Below are positions 6,914 through 14,680 of a stretch of 15,345 nt of DNA, piece after piece. Position 1 is the stretch's first letter. Every line of letters starts with the position of its first letter. The notes under the pieces were generated by a model. The model saw only the letters and a list, made by a program, of their open reading frames with translations. It was not told the DNA's origin and searched no databases. A program made the position numbers and the translations under genes. Source of the DNA: an uncultured Clostridia bacterium (GTDB lineage: Bacteria; Bacillota; Clostridia; Monoglobales; Monoglobaceae); contig CAMCUJ010000007.1 of NCBI GenBank assembly GCA_945878965.1, positions 1-15,345 of the forward strand. Reading direction: 5' to 3'.

Positions 6914-7948
6914 ATGTCAAGGAAAGTGAAAATAGGTGAGGTTACTATAGGCGGAGGAGAAAAGATAGCCGTTCAGTCGATGACGACTAAGCCTACAAAG
7001 AATGCTGATGAATGTATAGAACAGATAAACGAGCTTCACGAAAGGGGCTGTGATATAGTAAGGGTTGCAGTTCCCGATGAGGAGAGTGCAAGAGCGATTG
7101 AAAAAATTAAGGCAAATACAAAGCTTCCTATAGTTGCGGATATACATTTTGACTATAAGCTTGCGCTTATATGTATTGAAAACGGAATAGACAAGATAAG
7201 AATTAACCCGGGAAATATCGGCAGCGAGGAAAGAGCGGGAATGGTTGCAAAGGCGGCACGTGAGAAAAAAATTCCGATACGAATAGGTGTAAACGGCGGC
7301 TCACTTGAAAAGGAGCTGCTTGCAAAATACGGCGGTGCGACTCCTGAGGCTATGCTTGAAAGTGCAAAAAGACATATTGAGATTTTAAACAAATATGATT
7401 TTGATGATATAGTAATTTCGCTTAAGGCATCAAGTGTTAAAAAGACGATAGAGGCTTACCGTCTTGCAAGTCAGGCGTTTGATTATCCGCTTCATCTCGG
7501 AGTTACGGAGGCAGGAACCTCTGAGCTTGGAATTGTTAAGTCCTCAATCGGCATAGGCTCGCTTTTAGCGGACGGAATCGGTGATACCATCAGAGTTTCG
7601 CTTACCGATAATCCTATTTACGAGGTGGATGCAGGCAGAAACATACTTAAGGCACTGGGATACTATGAGGGCATTGAGGTTGTATCATGTCCGACATGTG
7701 CAAGGTGCAGAATTAATCTTATTGATATTGCAAAAAAGGTTAATGAGGCGGTTAAGAATATTAATAAGCCTTTGAAGGTTGCGGTTATGGGATGTGTTGT
7801 AAACGGACCGGGCGAGGCTAAGGATGCGGATATAGGAATTGCCGGCGGTGATGGCTGTGCGGTTATGTTTAAGCACGGCGAGATTGTGGGTAAAATTCCC
7901 GAGAATGAGGTTATTGACAGACTGCTTGCCGAGATTGAAAAAATCTAA
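6914..7948 (+). CDS. ispG: 4-hydroxy-3-methylbut-2-en-1-yl diphosphate synthase (IspG/GcpE)
   Basis: 344-aa cytosolic [4Fe-4S] enzyme of the MEP isoprenoid pathway. It reductively converts 2-C-methyl-D-erythritol 2,4-cyclodiphosphate to HMBPP. The N-terminal TIM-barrel is recognisable from VQSMTTKPT (20-28), VADIHFD (74-80), RINPGNIG (96-103), LHLGVTEAGT and the glycine-rich segment GIGSLLADGIGDTIRVSLT. Cluster ligands are C259 and C262 (CPTC) and C294, with E301 (VVNGPGEA), in the compact bacterial form. The frame is open upstream to 6848, but ATG 6914 is the better start: AGGAAAGGCGGAG (6895-6907) precedes it, it follows the predicted transcription start, and MSRKVKIGEVTIGG is the family's N-terminus. 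In many Firmicutes the gene follows dxr and rseP and precedes polC. Here only the polC link is kept and a restriction-modification module lies upstream. Confidence 0.97.
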   Translation: MSRKVKIGEVTIGGGEKIAVQSMTTKPTKNADECIEQINELHERGCDIVRVAVPDEESARAIEKIKANTKLPIVADIHFDYKLALICIENGIDKIRINPGNIGSEERAGMVAKAAREKKIPIRIGVNGGSLEKELLAKYGGATPEAMLESAKRHIEILNKYDFDDIVISLKASSVKKTIEAYRLASQAFDYPLHLGVTEAGTSELGIVKSSIGIGSLLADGIGDTIRVSLTDNPIYEVDAGRNILKALGYYEGIEVVSCPTCARCRINLIDIAKKVNEAVKNINKPLKVAVMGCVVNGPGEAKDADIGIAGGDGCAVMFKHGEIVGKIPENEVIDRLLAEIEKI

Positions 7949-7959
7949 GCGATGGCAAG

Positions 7960-8069
7960 TAGGGTCAAGGGACGGAATGTCCCTTGGCGACAGCGGTCGC
8001 ATTACCACGCCGACAACGAGTCGGCGTAATGAAGCATTCTCAGTCGGCTGCGCCGACAGCGACAACTAC
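7960..8069. repeat. GC-rich array of four consecutive short hairpins
   Basis: The first part of the 370-bp gap between ispG and polC. Four stems follow one another: CAAGGGAC/GTCCCTTG (7966-7973/7979-7986, loop GGAAT), GCGAC/GTCGC (7987-7991/7996-8000), ACGCCGAC/GTCGGCGT (8007-8014/8020-8027, loop AACGA) and GTCGGC/GCCGAC (8043-8048/8052-8057). The block opens with GTAGGG and closes with AACTAC, so its ends are weakly inverted. It is clearly GC-richer than its surroundings and codes for nothing convincing. It looks like a mosaic of intergenic palindromic repeats; the first hairpin, 18 nt after the ispG stop, could also act in transcript end formation. Confidence 0.6.
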
Positions 8070-8073
8070 TACT

Positions 8074-8100
8074 GCACGGGACGCCCTCGACGCCGTCCCC
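8074..8100. repeat. Palindromic repeat beginning GCACGGGACG (left flank of copy A)
   Basis: GGGACG (8078-8083) pairs with CGTCCC (8094-8099) across CCCTCGACGC. The same module with one mismatch occurs at 15189-15215, also directly before TACTACCT and in the same orientation. Read on the minus strand, with the adjoining TAC, it begins GTAGGGG like the other hairpins here. Confidence 0.7.
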
Positions 8101-8226
8101 TACTACCTCATAACATTTAAAAATATACAATCCTCAGTGGACGGCAATTGCTCTCACACGGGCGAACACAGTTCGCCCCTACCAATCAAGCAATGTCAAG
8201 TTTTAGTTGTTGCAAGGTAGTAGGGG
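8097..8226 (+). repeat. Inverted-end element, copy A (MITE-like)
   Basis: A 130-bp unit bounded by perfect 12-bp inverted repeats, CCCCTACTACCT (8097-8108) and AGGTAGTAGGGG (8215-8226). The ends stay similar further in (TACTACCTCATAACA against TACTACCTTGCAACA, 12 of 15). It contains the hairpin GGGCGAACACAGTTCGCCC (8160-8178). The 122-bp core 8101-8222 recurs as its reverse complement at 15216-15337 with four mismatches by eye. No coding capacity. It looks like a small non-autonomous mobile or invertible element; no transposase is in the window. Confidence 0.75.
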
Positions 8227-8244
8227 CGGATTCCATATCCGACC
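8217..8244. repeat. Palindromic repeat GTAGTAGGGGCGGAT...
   Basis: CGGAT (8227-8231) and ATCCG (8237-8241) flank the loop TCCAT, and the unit runs from GTAGGGG to GACCG. It has the same architecture as the other hairpins in the gap and abuts the right end of copy A. Confidence 0.5.
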
Positions 8245-8267
8245 GAGTGCATTAATTGTGGGTGTAT

Positions 8268-8286
8268 GGGCGAACTGTGTTCGCCC
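8268..8286. repeat. Palindromic repeat GGGCGAACTGTGTTCGCCC
   Basis: 7-bp stem GGGCGAA/TTCGCCC with loop CTGTG. It is the exact reverse complement of the hairpin inside copy A (8160-8178). It lies 32 nt before the polC start codon, so it falls in the polC leader if transcription comes from upstream. Confidence 0.7.
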
Positions 8287-8318
8287 GAAAATGATTTAAT
8301 TAATCGAAAGGAAAACTT

Positions 8319-11300
8319 ATGGGCGAAAGTATACTTGATATATTCAGTGCGGTGAGTGTTACGGAAGAGCTTGCAAAGCAGCTTGAACGTTCTGAAATCA
8401 GCCGTATTGATTTGGATATTGATAAAAAATCGGTTCGGGCGTATATTGAGCCTGAGTCGCTTATTGATAAGGAGGAATTGTTTTCATTTGTTGATATGGC
8501 TAAAAGAGTGTATGGCCTTAATGATATGGAGATACACTTAAGCTATAATGGCAGAGTTGAGTTTAATTCCGAATATTATAACGGCTTGTTATATTCGTTG
8601 TTTCAAAAATACGGTGCATGCCGTGCATTTATGTCTAACAGCTATGCAACTTTGGAGGATAATATTTTTAAGCTTGAGGGTGTTTGCTGCGGACGTGAAA
8701 CTCTTGAGCGGAGCGGAGGAATTAAATTTATAAGTACAACTCTTAAGGAGGAGCTTGGAATTACTCCCGAAATAGTGGTGATAAACGACTGCGGAAGTGA
8801 TGAGGATTATTTTTCCCGTCAAAATGAGCTTGAGGCAGAGGCAGTCAAAAAATCCAATATAGTTCGTATGCCTTCCTCAAATTCGGACGGCGGGGCAGCT
8901 TCTAAGGCTCAGAACGCAGAAATAAAAGCCGGAACACTTGTTTACGGATCACCTATTAAGGGTGCTGCCGTTCCTATCTCCTCAATAAACGAGAATGTAG
9001 GTGAATGTATTGCTGAGGGTGAAATTTTCACCTGTGAGACTAAGGATTTTGTAAAGGGCGGTAAGCCTACAGGCAACTCAAGCATTACCTTTGATATCGA
9101 GGACGGAAACTGGGCAATGGGCTGTAAAATGTTCGGAAGAACCGAAAAATTAGCGGGAGCACGTTCGGTTATAAAGAACGAAAACAGGCTGAGAATTAAG
9201 GGAAGTATGGAGTTTGACGAGTATGCGAAGATGAATGTATTCATAGTTAAGTCTATTGAAACTCTTGATAAGAAGAAGGCGAGAGAGGATAACTCTGAAG
9301 AAAAGAGAGTGGAGCTTCATCTGCATACCAAAATGAGTGCAAAGGACTCTGTTGTGAATGCCGAGGACGCAGTTAAGCTTGCGGCAAAATTCGGACATAA
9401 GGCTATTGCCATAACCGACCACGGCGTAGCACAGGCATATCCCGAGGTGTACAAAGCACTTAAGGGTGTACGCAAGGATAATCCTGATTTCAAGGTTTTA
9501 TACGGTGTTGAGGGATATTACATAAACGATGAAGAAAATCTTCTTGATGAAATACCCGATGAGCCGTTTTCCGAAAGCTATGTAGTATTTGATATAGAAA
9601 CTACCGGACTTTCAAAGAATACTGAGGAAATAACCGAAATCGGAGCGGTGAAAATTGAGGGCGGAAAAATTACAGATAAATTTGCACAGCTTATTAATCC
9701 TCAGAAGAAAATTCCATACAATATAACAGAGCTTACGGGAATAAGCGATGATATGGTTAAGGACTGCCCGACAATAGATACAGTTCTTCCGCAGTTTCTG
9801 GAATTTTGCGCAGGCTGCATTGTAGTTGCCCATAATGCGGCGTTTGATACGGGCTTTATATCGGCGAAGGCTGAAAGACTCGGACTTGAATTTTCAAACA
9901 AGATTCTTGACACGCTTGAAATTTCAAGAGCGTTATATCCGAATGAAAAGAGGCACAAGCTTAATATAATTGCCGAAAGGCTTGGAGTCAGTCTTGAAAA
10001 TCATCACAGAGCGGTTGACGATGCTACGGCTACAGCTGAAATTTTCCTTAAATTCATTGATATGATAGTTAAGGGACGTGAGGAAGGCAAGTATAAAAAG
10101 ATTGATATAAATGATGCTATAAAGGCAAGACGACCGTTTCACATAATAATACTTGCGAAAAATCAGGTTGGACTTAAGAATATGTATCAGCTTATTTCAA
10201 GGTCTAATCTTGAATATTTCCATAAGCGTCCTATAATGCCTCGTTCGGTCATTGAAAAATTCCGCGAGGGACTTATTATAGGCTCGGCGTGTGAACAGGG
10301 CGAGCTTTATAAGGCGGTTCTTGAAAAGAAGGACGATGCCGCTCTTGAGCGTATAGCAAGGTTTTATGACTATCTTGAAATTCAGCCTCTCGGAAACAAT
10401 GAATTTATGCTCAGAAACGGTATGGTTAAGAATGAAGCAGAGCTTATCCAAAATAATATCAGTATCGTAAGGCTTGGCGAAAAGCTGGGCATTCCTGTTG
10501 CGGCTACCTGTGACGTTCATTTCTTAAACCCTGAGGACGAGGTTTACAGACGTGTTCTTCAGGGGGCGCAGGGCTACAGTGACGCAGATGAGCAGGCGCC
10601 CTTGTATTTCAGAAATACTGAGGAAATGCTTGCGGAGTTTGACTATTTGGGCGAAGATAAGGCATACGAGGTAGTAATTAAAAATCCGAATATGATAGCG
10701 GATATGATTGATGATGTAATTCCGCTTAAGGACGGCTCGTATCCTCCGACTATTGAAAATTCAGAGCAGGATTTGCTTGATATGTGCCGCAAAAGGGCAA
10801 AGGAGATTTACGGCGAAAAGCTTCCGCCTGTTGTTGAGGAGAGAATGGAGCGTGAGCTTGACTGTATCTTAAAATACGGATATTCGGTTATGTATATAAT
10901 TGCACATAAGCTGGTTAAAAAATCGAATGAAGCCGGATATCTGGTAGGTTCGCGAGGTTCGGTAGGATCGTCTTTTGCTGCGTTCCTTTCGGGAATTACC
11001 GAGGTTAATGCACTTTGTCCGCACTATATTTGCCCGAAATGCAAGGAAAGTATATTCTTTGAGCATGGTGAATACAACATAGGAATAGATATGCCGGATA
11101 AGAAGTGTGATAAGTGCGGAGAGGTTATGATAAAGGACGGCTTTAATATTCCGTTTGAAACCTTCCTCGGCTTTAAGGGTGATAAGGTTCCCGATATCGA
11201 CCTTAACTTTTCGGGTGAATATCAGGCAACCGCACATAAATATGTAGGTGAGCTGTTTGGCGAAACGCACGTATTTAAAGCCGGAACTATAGGCACTATT

Positions 11301-12629
11301 GCCGAGAATACGGCTATAGGCTATGCAAAGAAATATTATGAGAAGAAAGAAATGATAGTTCCGATTTCCGAGATAAGGCGAGTTGCAAGAGGACTTGAGG
11401 GAGTAAAGCAGACCACAGGTCAGCATCCTGGCGGAATTATTGTATGCCCGAAGCATCTTGACATTCACGATTTCTGTCCTATTCAGCATCCGGCGGATAA
11501 AAAGGATTCGGATATAATTACAACGCATTTCGACTTCCATTCAATACACGATAACCTCTTAAAGCTTGATATACTCGGTCATGATGACCCTTCCACAATC
11601 AGAATGCTTGAGGATTTAACGGGACTTGACGCAACAAAAATTCCGCTTGACGACCCTGAGACCATGAGTATATTTTCGGGTACTGAGGCGCTCGGCGTAA
11701 CTCCCGAGGACATAAACAGCAAGGTCGGAACGTTCGGTGTTCCGGAGTTCGGTACGTCGTTTACAAGGCAGATGCTGGTTGATACATCACCGACAACGTT
11801 TTACGAGCTTGTCATAATTGCGGGACTTTCTCACGGAACCGATGTTTGGCTTAACAATGCACAGGAATTGGTTAAGAATAAGATTGCAACGCTTTCCGAG
11901 GTTATAGGTCTTCGTGATGATATTATGACTTATCTTATACTTAAGGGTGTTGAGCCGAGTCTTGCATTTAAGATTATGGAGTTTGTAAGAAAGGGAAGAG
12001 CTGCAAAGGAGGGACTTCCGGAGGAATACGAAGCTGCTATGCGTGAGAATAATGTTCCGGACTGGTACATCGGTTCGTGTAAAAAGATTAAGTATATGTT
12101 CCCTAAAGCGCATGCTGCAGCTTATGTTATGATGGCGTTCAGAGTTGCATATTTTAAGGTGCATTATCCGATAGATTTTTATATTGCGTACTTTACTGTA
12201 AGAGCGGATTTGTTTGATGCGGCGGTTATGGCAAAGGGCGAGAAAAAGCTTAAAGATGAGATGCGAAGGCTTGAGGTAAAGAGCGATCTCAGTGCGACGG
12301 AAAAGAGTCTTTATACCATTATGGAGATATGCTATGAGATGTATAAAAGAGGCTTTGAGTTTTTGCCTGTTGATATTTATAAATCCGATGCTGTAAAGTT
12401 TAAAAAGGTGGACGGAAAGATACTTCCGCCGCTTAATGCGTTTCAGGGAATGGGTGATGCGGCGGCTAAGAATATTGCAAAGGCGAGAGAGGACGGCGAG
12501 TTCTTATCACAGGAGGATATGAAAAACCGTGCAAAGATTAACAAGAGCGCGATTGAGGTTCTTAAGGAAAACGGCTGTCTTGACGGTATGAGCGAAAGCA
12601 GTCAAATTTCATTGTTTGACGGATTTTAA
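8319..12629 (+). CDS. polC: DNA polymerase III alpha subunit, Gram-positive PolC type
   Basis: 1436-aa replicative polymerase, essentially the standard PolC length. Order of domains: N-terminal region and OB-fold (about 1-325), PHP domain beginning RVELHLHT (330-337), inserted DnaQ-like proofreading 3'-5' exonuclease (about 420-580), the rest of PHP, then palm, fingers and C-terminal parts. Exonuclease residues visible are D425 and E427 (FDIETTG), D510 (HNAAFD), H563 and D568. A zinc-binding module shows C905, C908, C930 and C933 (with C900 nearby). Polymerase acidic residues are D959 and D961 (PDIDLNFSGEYQ) and D1084 (LKLDILGHDD). The C-terminal QISLF (1429-1433) is a sliding-clamp binding motif. 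The ribosome binding site AAAGGA (8307-8312) is 6 nt before ATG. No clear own promoter was seen in the repeat-filled leader, so transcription may come from ispG. Intact. Confidence 0.98.
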   Translation: MGESILDIFSAVSVTEELAKQLERSEISRIDLDIDKKSVRAYIEPESLIDKEELFSFVDMAKRVYGLNDMEIHLSYNGRVEFNSEYYNGLLYSLFQKYGACRAFMSNSYATLEDNIFKLEGVCCGRETLERSGGIKFISTTLKEELGITPEIVVINDCGSDEDYFSRQNELEAEAVKKSNIVRMPSSNSDGGAASKAQNAEIKAGTLVYGSPIKGAAVPISSINENVGECIAEGEIFTCETKDFVKGGKPTGNSSITFDIEDGNWAMGCKMFGRTEKLAGARSVIKNENRLRIKGSMEFDEYAKMNVFIVKSIETLDKKKAREDNSEEKRVELHLHTKMSAKDSVVNAEDAVKLAAKFGHKAIAITDHGVAQAYPEVYKALKGVRKDNPDFKVLYGVEGYYINDEENLLDEIPDEPFSESYVVFDIETTGLSKNTEEITEIGAVKIEGGKITDKFAQLINPQKKIPYNITELTGISDDMVKDCPTIDTVLPQFLEFCAGCIVVAHNAAFDTGFISAKAERLGLEFSNKILDTLEISRALYPNEKRHKLNIIAERLGVSLENHHRAVDDATATAEIFLKFIDMIVKGREEGKYKKIDINDAIKARRPFHIIILAKNQVGLKNMYQLISRSNLEYFHKRPIMPRSVIEKFREGLIIGSACEQGELYKAVLEKKDDAALERIARFYDYLEIQPLGNNEFMLRNGMVKNEAELIQNNISIVRLGEKLGIPVAATCDVHFLNPEDEVYRRVLQGAQGYSDADEQAPLYFRNTEEMLAEFDYLGEDKAYEVVIKNPNMIADMIDDVIPLKDGSYPPTIENSEQDLLDMCRKRAKEIYGEKLPPVVEERMERELDCILKYGYSVMYIIAHKLVKKSNEAGYLVGSRGSVGSSFAAFLSGITEVNALCPHYICPKCKESIFFEHGEYNIGIDMPDKKCDKCGEVMIKDGFNIPFETFLGFKGDKVPDIDLNFSGEYQATAHKYVGELFGETHVFKAGTIGTIAENTAIGYAKKYYEKKEMIVPISEIRRVARGLEGVKQTTGQHPGGIIVCPKHLDIHDFCPIQHPADKKDSDIITTHFDFHSIHDNLLKLDILGHDDPSTIRMLEDLTGLDATKIPLDDPETMSIFSGTEALGVTPEDINSKVGTFGVPEFGTSFTRQMLVDTSPTTFYELVIIAGLSHGTDVWLNNAQELVKNKIATLSEVIGLRDDIMTYLILKGVEPSLAFKIMEFVRKGRAAKEGLPEEYEAAMRENNVPDWYIGSCKKIKYMFPKAHAAAYVMMAFRVAYFKVHYPIDFYIAYFTVRADLFDAAVMAKGEKKLKDEMRRLEVKSDLSATEKSLYTIMEICYEMYKRGFEFLPVDIYKSDAVKFKKVDGKILPPLNAFQGMGDAAAKNIAKAREDGEFLSQEDMKNRAKINKSAIEVLKENGCLDGMSESSQISLFDGF

Positions 12630-12653
12630 AGAGAGGTAAAAGTTCTTCATATG

Positions 12654-12686
12654 GAGTAAAGCATATATAGCCGATATGCTTTACTC
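12654..12686 (+). terminator. Probable terminator after polC
   Basis: Perfect 13-bp stem GAGTAAAGCATAT (12654-12666) and ATATGCTTTACTC (12674-12686), 7-nt loop ATAGCCG, 25 nt past the polC stop. The sequence after it is TTAAATATATTG, a weak U-tract. It separates polC from the parA promoter. Confidence 0.65.
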
Positions 12687-12744
12687 TTAAATATATTGTG
12701 ATAAATATGCTCTTTAATTTTATAGACGAATTATTCTTTTTCTA

Positions 12745-12773
12745 TTGACAAAATATCAAATAAAATTTATACT
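12745..12773 (+). promoter_or_regulatory. Promoter of the parAB operon
   Basis: -35 TTGACA (12745-12750, perfect), 17-nt spacer, -10 TATACT (12768-12773). Predicted start is near 12780, giving a leader of about 110 nt before parA. Confidence 0.85.
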
Positions 12774-12800
12774 ATAAATATAATAAGATAATGTAAAATA

Positions 12801-12838
12801 AAATTTAAACGAAGCGGTTATAGGCTTCGTTAAATTTT
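12801..12838 (+). other. Long hairpin in the parA leader, possible attenuator
   Basis: AAATTTAAACGAAGC (12801-12815) pairs with GCTTCGTTAAATTT (12824-12837) as 14 bp with one bulged A and an 8-nt loop. It lies about 20 nt into the predicted transcript and ends in TTTT. It could be a leader terminator, an mRNA stabiliser or a protein-binding site. No alternative antiterminator structure is obvious. Confidence 0.5.
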
Positions 12839-12891
12839 GCGAGTGAAACAATTTTTAAGGAAATGCTGACAAGTAAGGAAAGGAAGTCCGT

Positions 12892-13656
12892 ATGGGAAAG
12901 GTAATAGCGGTTGCAAATCAAAAAGGCGGAGTCGGAAAGACGACTACGGCGGTTAATTTAAGTTCGTGTTTGGGACATTTCGGAAAGAAAACTCTTCTTA
13001 TTGATTCCGATCCGCAGGGTAACTCTACAAGCGGTTTAGGCTTAAATAACAGGGAGATTGAGATTTCTACTTATGATTGTCTGATAAATAATACGGCTAT
13101 GAGCGAGGTTATAATAAAGACCGAGTTTGAAAATCTCTACATATGTCCGTCGAATATAAATCTTGCCGGAGCGGAGCTTGAGCTTGCGGATACGGAGCAG
13201 AGAGAGTATTCCTTAAAGAATTCCATAGCTGAAATAAAGAATGATTATGACTTTATAATAATAGATTGTCCTCCGTCGCTCAGTCTTATGACTATAAATT
13301 CATTCACAGCGGCAGATTCTGTGCTTATACCTATTCAGTGTGAGTATTATGCGCTTGAGGGACTCAGTCAGCTTATGAATACACTGAAAATTATAAAGAA
13401 AAAGCTTAATCCGGAGCTTGAAATTGAGGGTGTGCTTCCTACAATGTATGATTCACGTACCAATCTTTCAATTCAGGTTGTTGAGGAGGTAAAGGAGTTC
13501 TTCGGCGAAAAAATGTATCCGACGCTTATTCCGAGGAATGTAAGACTTTCCGAGGCACCGAGCTTTGGCAAACCTATAATTGAGTATGACAAAGGCTCAA
13601 AGGGTGCGGAAAGCTATCTTCTTCTTGCGGAAGAGGTTATAGCTAAAAATTCGTAG
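12892..13656 (+). CDS. parA: Chromosome partitioning ATPase ParA (Soj)
   Basis: 254-aa deviant-Walker ATPase of the MinD/ParA family. It binds DNA non-specifically as an ATP dimer and, with ParB at parS sites, drives origin segregation; in spore formers Soj also acts on DnaA. Walker A is KGGVGKTT (11-18) with the signature Lys 11. The A' region is LLIDSDPQGN (35-44) with D40, and Walker B is FIIIDCPPS (121-129). The C-terminal IPRNVRLSEAPS is typical of chromosomal Soj. There is no N-terminal HTH domain, which fits the chromosomal (type Ib-like short) form rather than a P1-type plasmid ParA. The ribosome binding site AGGAAAGGAAG ends 5 nt before ATG. Its own strong promoter lies at 12745-12773. 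parB follows after 58 nt. Confidence 0.96.
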   Translation: MGKVIAVANQKGGVGKTTTAVNLSSCLGHFGKKTLLIDSDPQGNSTSGLGLNNREIEISTYDCLINNTAMSEVIIKTEFENLYICPSNINLAGAELELADTEQREYSLKNSIAEIKNDYDFIIIDCPPSLSLMTINSFTAADSVLIPIQCEYYALEGLSQLMNTLKIIKKKLNPELEIEGVLPTMYDSRTNLSIQVVEEVKEFFGEKMYPTLIPRNVRLSEAPSFGKPIIEYDKGSKGAESYLLLAEEVIAKNS

Positions 13657-13714
13657 CGGAATTTACATATTGATAATACAGAAAAACAGATAGAACTGAC
13701 GAGGTGGAAAGACT

Positions 13715-14605
13715 ATGTCTAAAAATAAAGGACTCGGACGAGGACTCGATACGTTGTTTTCGACAGATGATAAAGAAAGCTTTGACCTTACAAGCACTAA
13801 GGATATTGTAAAGGCTATAGACGGAGCGGTGGTAGAGCTTAAAATAATAGATGTTGAGCCAAACCATGAGCAACCAAGACGAAATTTTAATAAAGAGAAG
13901 CTTGAAGCACTTGCAGAGTCGATAAAAAACCGCGGCGTACTTCAGCCAATACTTGTGCGTGATAATCAGAACGGTACATATACCATAATTGCAGGAGAGA
14001 GAAGATGGAGAGCATCAAAGCTTGCGGGTCTTAAAAAAATTCCGGCAATTATCAAAAACTATAGTAAGGTTGATGAATTTGAAATTGCTCTTATAGAAAA
14101 TCTTCAGCGTGAGGACTTAAATCCTATAGAAGAAGCAGAGGGTTATAAAAGACTTATTTCAACCTTTGGGCTTACTCAGGAGGAGATAAGCGACAAGGTG
14201 GGAAAGAGCCGAAGTGCTGTTGCAAATTCATTAAGACTTAATAATTTGGTTGATGATGTAAAGCAGATGGTAATTGACGGGGTATTATCTCAGGGTCATG
14301 CAAAGACTATTCTTGGAATTAAAGAAGAAAATCTTCAGCTTGAGGTTGCAAAGCATATAGTTGAGGAGGGTCTTAATGTAAGACAGACAGAGGCATTGGT
14401 TGCATCTCTCGGAAAGACAAAGCCGAGAAAAAAACGTCAGCCGACAGCAAGACATTCGGGATACCTTCTTGAGGTTGAAAAAAAGCTTTCGGAGCGATTC
14501 GGTACCAAGGTTAAAATTATTCAGGGTGCTAAAAAGAGCAAAATAGAATTTGAATACTATTCCGATGAGGATTTGGAAAGACTGTTATTTGAAATTCAGA
14601 AATAA
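13715..14605 (+). CDS. parB: Chromosome partitioning protein ParB (Spo0J)
   Basis: 296-aa CTP-dependent DNA clamp that loads at parS, spreads, and recruits SMC condensin and ParA. The N-terminal KGLGRGLDTLF (5-15) is the ParA-stimulating segment. The ParB/Srx CTPase domain carries QPRRNF (53-58), GVLQPILVR and the GERRWRA box (94-100, CTP contacts), then IENLQREDLNP (127-137). The central HTH (about 152-175, LTQEEISDKVGKSRSAVANSLRL) reads parS. The C-terminal 60 residues (LEVEKKLSERFGTKVKI...) form the dimerisation domain. Noc is a paralogue, but the ParA partner immediately upstream favours Spo0J. The ribosome binding site AGGTGG (13702-13707) is 7 nt before ATG. No full parS was found in this window. 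Confidence 0.96.
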   Translation: MSKNKGLGRGLDTLFSTDDKESFDLTSTKDIVKAIDGAVVELKIIDVEPNHEQPRRNFNKEKLEALAESIKNRGVLQPILVRDNQNGTYTIIAGERRWRASKLAGLKKIPAIIKNYSKVDEFEIALIENLQREDLNPIEEAEGYKRLISTFGLTQEEISDKVGKSRSAVANSLRLNNLVDDVKQMVIDGVLSQGHAKTILGIKEENLQLEVAKHIVEEGLNVRQTEALVASLGKTKPRKKRQPTARHSGYLLEVEKKLSERFGTKVKIIQGAKKSKIEFEYYSDEDLERLLFEIQK

Positions 14606-14680
14606 ATATTTCGGGATATGTGTGTTAAATCGGGTTGCAAACATTAATTAATTTTGCGGTTTTGAAAGGATTGAAATATT

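Noticed and set aside
7839..8220. Two overlapping plus-strand open frames of 78-93 codons across the ispG-polC gap
   Set aside because: They run through the palindromic repeats, overlap ispG or each other in different frames, lack good ribosome binding sites and have repeat-derived composition.
7966..8286. CRISPR array
   Set aside because: The palindromes differ in sequence and spacing; there is no regular identical repeat with unique spacers and no cas gene.
10869..11540. Long minus-strand open frame (223 codons) inside polC
   Set aside because: It lies wholly antisense to the conserved polymerase core, has no ribosome binding site and no recognisable domain; a shadow of polC codon usage.
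12835..12850. Complete parS site near parA
   Set aside because: Only the right half GTGAAACA is intact. The full 16-mer matches consensus at about 12 positions and is not palindromic, so it is not annotated as parS.
12863..12904. 13-codon upstream frame (MLTSKERKSVWER) overlapping the parA start
   Set aside because: The only purine-rich sequence before it is about 1-2 nt from its ATG, too close for good initiation, and the frame covers the parA ribosome binding site; probably chance.
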